Shown: positions 52,736 to 64,000 of the stretch, in pieces
How positions within the stretch are numbered: the stretch's first letter is position 1
Layout of the letters: the number at the start of each line of letters is the position of its first letter
Source: Bolinopsis microptera
Taxonomy: Eukaryota > Ctenophora > Tentaculata > Lobata > Bolinopsidae
Direction: 5' to 3'
Assembly: GCF_026151205.1 (NCBI RefSeq)
Contig: NC_087073.1
Span: 13,907,837 to 13,971,836, forward strand
Length of the DNA: 64,000 bases
The notes under the pieces: model-generated
Databases searched by the model: none
What the model was told of the DNA's origin: nothing
The model's input: the letters and a program-made list of their open reading frames with translations, nothing else
Translations under genes and position numbers: made by a program

Positions 52736-55700
52736 AAGGTATCTGTTGATAATTAGGTAGAACTAGTAGATGAAGATAAGGTATCTGTTGATAATTAGGT
52801 AGTACTAGTAGATGAAGATAAGGTATCTGTTGATAATTAGGTAGTACTAGTAGATGAAGATAAGGTATCTGTTGATAATTAGGTAGTACTAGTAGATGAA
52901 GATAAGGTATCTGTTGATAATTAGGTAGTACTAGTAGATGAAGATAAGGTATCTGTTGATAATTAGGTAGTACTAGTAGATGAAGATAAGGTATCTGTTG
53001 ATAATTAGGTAGTACTAGTAGATGAAGATAAGGTATATGTTGATAATTAGGTAGTACTAGTAGATGAAGATAAGGTATATGTTGATAATTAGGTAGTACT
53101 AGTAGATGAAGATAAGGTATATGTTGATAATTAGGTAGTACTAGTAGATGAAGATAAGGTATCTGTTGATAATTAGGTAGTACTAGTAGATGAAGATAAG
53201 GTATCTGTTGATAATTAGGTAGTACTAGTAGATGAAGATAAGGTATCTGTTGATAATTAGGTAGTACTAGTAGACGAAGATAAGGTATCTGTTGATAATT
53301 AGGTAGTACTAGTAGACGAAGATAAGGTATCTGTTGATAATTAGGTAGTACTAGTAGAGGAAGATAAGGTATCTGTTGATAATTAGGTAGTACTAGTAGA
53401 TGAAGATAAGGTATCTGTTGATAATTAGGTAGTACTAGTAGATGAAGATAAGGTATCTGTTGATAATTAGGTAGTACTAGTAGATGAAGATAAGGTATCT
53501 GTTGATAATTAGGTAGTACTAGTAGATGAAGATAAGGTATCTGTTGATAATTAGGTAGTACTAGTAGATGAAGATAAGGTATCTGTTGATAATTAGGTAG
53601 AACTAGTAGACGAAGATAAGGTATCTGTTGATAATTAGGTAGTACTAGTAGACGAAGATAAGGTATCTGTTGATAATTAGGTAGTACTAGTAGACGAAGA
53701 TAAGGTATCTGTTGATAATTAGGTAGTACTAGTAGACGAAGATAAGGTATATGTTGATAATTAGGTAGTACTAGTAGACGAAGATAAGGTATCTGTTGAT
53801 AATTAGGTAGTACTAGTAGACGAAGATAAGGTATCTGTTGATAATTAGGTAGTACTAGTAGACGAAGATAAGGTATCTGTTGATAATTAGGTAGTACTAG
53901 TAGATGAAGATAAGGTATCTGTTGATAATTAGGTAGTACTAGTAGATGAAGATAAGGTATATGTTGATAATTAGGTAGAACTAGTAGACGAAGATAAGGT
54001 ATCTGTTGATAATTAGGTAGTACTAGTAGACGAAGATAAGGTATCTGTTGATAATTAGGTAGTACTAGTAGACGAAGATAAGGTATCTGTTGATAATTAG
54101 GTAGTACTAGTAGACGAAGATAAGGTATATGTTGATAATTAGGTAGTACTAGTAGACGAAGATAAGGTATCTGTTGATAATTAGGTAGTACTAGTAGACG
54201 AAGATAAGGTATCTGTTGATAATTAGGTAGTACTAGTAGACGAAGATAAGGTATCTGTTGATAATTAGGTAGTACTAGTAGACGAAGATAAGGTATCTGT
54301 TGATAATTAGGTAGTACTAGTAGAGGAAGATAAGGTATCTGTTGATAATTAGGTAGAACTAGTAGACGAAGATAAGGTATCTGTTGATAATTAGGTAGTA
54401 CTAGTAGACGAAGATAAGGTATCTGTTGATAATTAGGTAGTACTAGTAGAGGAAGATAAGGTATCTGTTGATAATTAGGTAGAACTAGTAGACGAAGATA
54501 AGGTATCTGTTGATAATTAGGTAGTACTAGTAGACGAAGATAAGGTATCTGTTGATAATTAGGTAGTACTAGTAGAGGAAGATAAGGTATCTGTTGATAA
54601 TTAGGTAGTACTAGTAGATGAAGATAAGGTATCTGTTGATAATTAGGTAGTACTAGTAGATGAAGATAAGGTATCTGTTGATAATTAGGTAGTACTAGTA
54701 GATGAAGATAAGGTATCTGTTGATAATTAGGTAGTACTAGTAGATGAAGATAAGGTATCTGTTGATAATTAGGTAGTACTAGTAGATGAAGATAAGGTAT
54801 CTGTTGATAATTAGGTAGAACTAGTAGACGAAGATAAGGTATCTGTTGATAATTAGGTAGTACTAGTAGACGAAGATAAGGTATCTGTTGATAATTAGGT
54901 AGTACTAGTAGACGAAGATAAGGTATCTGTTGATAATTAGGTAGTACTAGTAGACGAAGATAAGGTATATGTTGATAATTAGGTAGTACTAGTAGACGAA
55001 GATAAGGTATCTGTTGATAATTAGGTAGTACTAGTAGACGAAGATAAGGTATCTGTTGATAATTAGGTAGTACTAGTAGACGAAGATAAGGTATCTGTTG
55101 ATAATTAGGTAGTACTAGTAGATGAAGATAAGGTATCTGTTGATAATTAGGTAGTACTAGTAGATGAAGATAAGGTATATGTTGATAATTAGGTAGAACT
55201 AGTAGACGAAGATAAGGTATCTGTTGATAATTAGGTAGTACTAGTAGACGAAGATAAGGTATCTGTTGATAATTAGGTAGTACTAGTAGACGAAGATAAG
55301 GTATCTGTTGATAATTAGGTAGTACTAGTAGACGAAGATAAGGTATATGTTGATAATTAGGTAGTACTAGTAGACGAAGATAAGGTATCTGTTGATAATT
55401 AGGTAGTACTAGTAGACGAAGATAAGGTATCTGTTGATAATTAGGTAGTACTAGTAGACGAAGATAAGGTATCTGTTGATAATTAGGTAGTACTAGTAGA
55501 CGAAGATAAGGTATCTGTTGATAATTAGGTAGTACTAGTAGAGGAAGATAAGGTATCTGTTGATAATTAGGTAGAACTAGTAGACGAAGATAAGGTATCT
55601 GTTGATAATTAGGTAGTACTAGTAGACGAAGATAAGGTATCTGTTGATAATTAGGTAGTACTAGTAGACGAAGATAAGGTATCTGTTGATAATTAGGTAG

Positions 55701-56085
55701 TACTAGTAGACGAAGATAAGGTATATGTTGATAATTAGGTAGTACTAGTAGACGAAGATAAGGTATCTGTTGATAATTAGGTAGTACTAGTAGACGAAGA
55801 TAAGGTATCTGTTGATAATTAGGTAGTACTAGTAGACGAAGATAAGGTATCTGTTGATAATTAGGTAGTACTAGTAGATGAAGATAAGGTATCTGTTGAT
55901 AATTAGGTAGTACTAGTAGATGAAGATAAGGTATATGTTGATAATTAGGTAGTACTAGTAGATGAAGATAAGGTATCTGTTGATAATTAGGTAGTACTAG
56001 TAGATGAAGATAAGGTATCTGTTGATGATTAGGTAGTACTAGTAGATGAAGATAAGGTATCTGTTGATAATAACTAATAAGGTAG
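52736..56085. repeat. 42-bp satellite, right segment (about 79 copies) with 378-bp higher-order pattern
   Basis: Same unit and orientation as the left segments. Here many units carry the GACGAAG or GAGGAAG variant in place of GATGAAG. The TAGAACTAG variant recurs at 53601, 53979, 54357, 54483, 54819, 55197 and 55575: steps of 378, 378, 126, 336, 378 and 378 bp, i.e. 9, 9, 3, 8, 9 and 9 units. The last units degenerate at 56060-56100. Confidence 0.95.
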
Positions 56086-57150
56086 TACTGGTAGATGAAG
56101 ATTTCCGTCCCATGATATTTAACAGCGTTAAGTATTACTACAGCATATTCCTCTTGCTTGGTTATCTAGCTTGCTACATTCTACAACCACATTTCCTACA
56201 GAAGGTTCAAATCTCCTTTCATCTTTACCGCCGTTGTAAAAGCTTTGAAAAGCTGCACTCAATTAAGAGGCCACAGATTTTACATATTATTTGGGGGCAT
56301 GGAGGATACCCAACATCCCTCACAGTCCAACTCCTCGACTCGTTAATATATTGTATCACGTCGTGACCCCCATTGTCGTTTCACTAGTAGGTATCGTGGC
56401 CACGATACAGCCGCGCACTCGTGTGCCGCAGGTATACTACGTATTACAATTAATATATTGGTGTGATTTATAATGCCTCTTTATTCTTTAACTATAAGTA
56501 CACCTGGATCTTTTAAATTCCAACTCTCAAATGCTTGCAGCAGTGCAGCCATTTAAAGAATTAAATTGTCAATGTTGAGGTGGTACATTAGACACGCTGC
56601 GTAACACATGCACGGAGCACCATTAAAGCTAAAGACGATTTACACAAGTATTTTGAAAGCTCCTGCTAATAAAAATCTTTCGTATCACTTATATGTTTTA
56701 AATATCCCCCTCCAGACCATTAAAGTCATCGGTCCTTCATAACCATTTTTATTAAATTTTACATTTTAAGATTTAAGTTTGATACAAGTTGCGGAACAAC
56801 TTAGTTAGTTAGGAACGTAGAACGCTTCATTTGACCACCAAATTGCAGTTCAAAATCTATTTATTCGTCGGTCTCTCAATAAGGCATAATTACCACCCTG
56901 TTCACAGCTGCTGCTCCAAGACTAGGACCTAGATGTTTCAACAACTTATGTCATGCCAGCGGTATCAAATATTTCAATATGGTGCCAAAGCTTGAAGTTT
57001 ACTGAACATCTTACTTTAAAGCAAGACGATATTACCTATATCTGTTGCCATTTTAGGTGACACCACGACATCAACTTCAACGCGAATTTCCTCGAAAACT
57101 GTGTAGTGGGAGATATATAATAACCGTTGAAAATTTTTTAGCTGGGTCAA
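56086..57150. other. Non-coding after the satellite
   Basis: No gene recognised. A perfect 18-bp palindrome GTATCGTGGCCACGATAC lies at about 56390-56407. 57058-57155 is a diverged copy of the dispersed repeat at 29415-29505. Confidence 0.6.
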
Positions 57151-57361
57151 ATGTGTAATCCTGTGTAATCCTGTGTAATCCTGTGTAATCCTGTGTAATC
57201 CTGTGTAATCCTGTGTAATCCTGTGTAATCCTGTGTAATCCTGTGTAATCCTGTGTAATCCTGTGTAATCCTGTGTAATCCTGTGTAATCCTGTGTAATC
57301 CTGTGTAATCCTGTGTAATCCTGTGTAATCATTTGTAATCCTGTGTAATCCTGTGTAATCC
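57151..57361. repeat. 10-bp repeat TGTGTAATCC (about 21 copies)
   Basis: Almost perfect tandem array (one unit reads CATTTGTAATC). It directly follows the dispersed repeat at 57058-57155, whose end CAAATG joins it. Confidence 0.96.
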
Positions 57362-58067
57362 AGCAGGGCGTGGAAGGTTCTGGGTTTGTTCCCACAGAAA
57401 TGACCATGACACAATCTTATGTCACAACCAATCAGATATCACTTGATTTGTGAGTATTTGTATAGTTTTATGTTATAGCGAGCTAAGCTTGCTTACCGTA
57501 ATTTGGTTTATACAAATTCAGCCATATGAATTTTAAGAAATTATTGAATAAACTTCTCATTATATTAACTAAAGGAAGTAGGGTATGCGAAAGAGATAGG
57601 GGTATTTGTTCCAAGTTATTTAATCTTGTGTAATGTTGCCACGTGTCATGTTTTCACGTGTAATGTTGCCACGTTTCATGTTGTCACGTGAAATGTTGCC
57701 ACGTGTCATGTTGCCATGTTGTAAATTTGAAGTCTTACAGAGAGATGGTGACTCCTGTATGCTGCTATCAAGCCCCAATTCCTGTAAACGCGTCTCCTGT
57801 ACCCTCCTATACTCCAACTCGTCTTGATCTGAGTCCCGGTCACCCTGGTAACCCGAGTAATCCTGGTAACCTCGCCAATACTCAATTCATTGCTACTTCT
57901 CAAGTAAGTTGCAAAATAATTAAACAGCTCCTAAACTGATATAATTGGAAACATTTTAACTTGCGCGCTTAAATAACTAGGTACATAACTGGAATGTAAC
58001 ATAAGTTTGCAACTACATCTCGTTAAACAATCTCTCAAATTGAGGATCAGGGGAGCAGGTTGTACAG
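57362..58067 (+). other. GLI gene upstream region with a 15-bp repeat and a possible 5' exon
   Basis: 57632-57722 holds six copies of a TCATGTTGCCACGTG-like 15-mer with CACGTG E-boxes. 57746-57903 is an open Pro/Ser-rich stretch (MVTPVCCYQAPIPVNASPVP to NTQFIATSQ) ending at a good GTAAGT donor, so it looks like an exon. Its phase does not fit the next predicted exon at 58068, so either an exon between them is missed or it is not used. Confidence 0.5.
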
Positions 58068-58083
58068 AAAAGAAGTTCCACAG

Positions 58084-63058
<4,975 letters not shown>

Positions 63059-64000
63059 GATCAGAATGTGACGCTCATTTGCAGCTTGCTTTGTAACCTT
63101 TACCTCGTCAGTGTTTCTCCTCCGCTGCTTAAAGGACCAGTTAACTGAAAAAAAAGTTATCCTCATATTTTGACAGATTGTGACAAATAGCAAACTAAGC
63201 AACGAGTCGAAATTCCTAAATCTCTAACTGCTCTCTAACGCGTGTAAATAGCGTTTGTATTATTTTGGCGATGACGTCATAAAGTCCCTTGCGCGCGCAG
63301 AAGAGCTCGTGAGACTGTATTTTACAGGTAGAAAATGGACATAATACAATGTTTTTCCCCGAATAACTCGAAAAGTAAGTAATTTAGGGTACATGTTGCT
63401 TCATAATTTGTATATAAACATGGCCATTCTGCACAATTTGAACACATTCAAAAACCTTTAGGGCCTTCATAGCCCAATTTACCAGATACCCATAGTTTTG
63501 CATGATTTCTGGAACCGAAAATCAGTTTTTCGCCAATAACTGAAAAAGTAAGCACTTTAAGGCATATGTTTGTTCGTAAGTCATATATTAATATGCTAAT
63601 TGCGGTTCTTTTGCACCCTGTCTAAAGACTCTATCACGATCCTATCGAAAATGGGCTGAGCACCACGCCCAAAATGGTTTTTGGCGAATTTCTCGAAAAG
63701 TAAGGATTTTAGGCCATGTGTTGCTCAATAACTCCTATATAAACATGCATATGCGGCTTCGTTGAAGCCTATTTTGAAGTCTCTACGACCTTCAGAAGCA
63801 AGGGGTCGGTTACGTTATTGGGTCAATATGGGCGTGGCCCTCCTGGGTTTTCTCCAGGTCAAAAAAATGTCTCCAAACGAAAATCGTTTATTCATACCTT
63901 CGGGAAGGTCTGTGCAAAGTTTCGTGAGTATCTGAACATTTGCGGGTTCATTTCCATAAATGTCCATAAATGACTGGACTACACAACTTTAGAGTTAACT
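63059..64000. repeat. Downstream of GLI: diverged tandem repeat
   Basis: No gene. 63355-63800 holds three diverged copies of a ~150-175-bp unit, starting near 63357, 63531 and 63682, each with a CGAAAAGTAAG-type word, a TTTAGG or TTAAGGC word, a TGTTGCT-like stretch and TATATAAACATG or its variant. Confidence 0.65.

Noticed and set aside
55000-55850. Suspicion that the satellite blocks are an assembly duplication
   Set aside because: The blocks keep the 378-bp order but differ at single variant units and are interrupted by 126- and 336-bp steps, which fits natural higher-order repeats; long reads would still be needed to settle the exact length.

Overview
This window is nuclear DNA of a metazoan, most likely an invertebrate; I cannot fix the phylum. 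The evidence is a set of animal genes split by GT-AG introns (a TSG101/ESCRT-I gene, a GLI-type zinc-finger gene, an HNK-1-family carbohydrate sulfotransferase and a TMEM9-like membrane protein), several non-LTR retrotransposon families, DNA transposons with target-site duplications, and very heavy minisatellite and satellite content. No prokaryotic signal was seen.

Layout. 1-1107 is a giant palindrome (foldback-like element) beside LINE debris (1112-1500). A compact TMEM9-like gene lies at 1890-2291 (+). A ten-exon TSG101 gene spans 3348-11893 (+); its fifth intron holds an intronless sulfotransferase on the opposite strand (5615-7180) and its sixth intron holds a LINE fragment inside a 19-bp minisatellite. 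After a repeat-rich gap comes a five-exon gene for a small acidic, probably coiled-coil protein (16045-17980, +). 18.2-23.1 kb is repeats: telomere-like blocks and a hAT-like MITE with an 8-bp target duplication. 23105-29363 is a head-to-tail pair of nearly identical R2-like (restriction-like-endonuclease) retrotransposons, the second with an intact 1181-codon ORF. 30.8-34.0 kb is a 24-bp minisatellite carrying a duplicated block, one copy of which has been split by a CR1/L2-like LINE. 34.9-40 kb holds a 60-bp minisatellite, a CT tract, a MITE-like inverted repeat and a decayed LINE.

41411-56080 is one 42-bp satellite array broken by two clean insertions: a LINE fragment (43479-45421, 13-bp target duplication) and a 6.8-kb DNA element (45940-52735) with 2.8-kb terminal inverted repeats, a 6-bp target duplication and a C2H2 zinc-finger ORF in each arm. 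The right part of the satellite shows a 378-bp (9 x 42) higher-order periodicity. 58084-63058 is a GLI-family gene whose five fingers are spread over five exons; the intron inside finger 3 opens with about 118 copies of GTAAGTACAGCA, i.e. a reiterated 5' splice donor.

The main unusual theme is that tandem repeats repeatedly start at, end at or span exon-intron boundaries (TSG101 introns 5 and 8, the coiled-coil gene 5' end and exon 5, three GLI introns, and the sulfotransferase 5' flank). In TSG101 this gives six equivalent in-frame 3' splice sites 63 bp apart. The second candidate for an undescribed system is the 6.8-kb giant-TIR element. Exon structures were worked out by hand from splice consensus, reading-phase agreement and family similarity; there is no transcript evidence.
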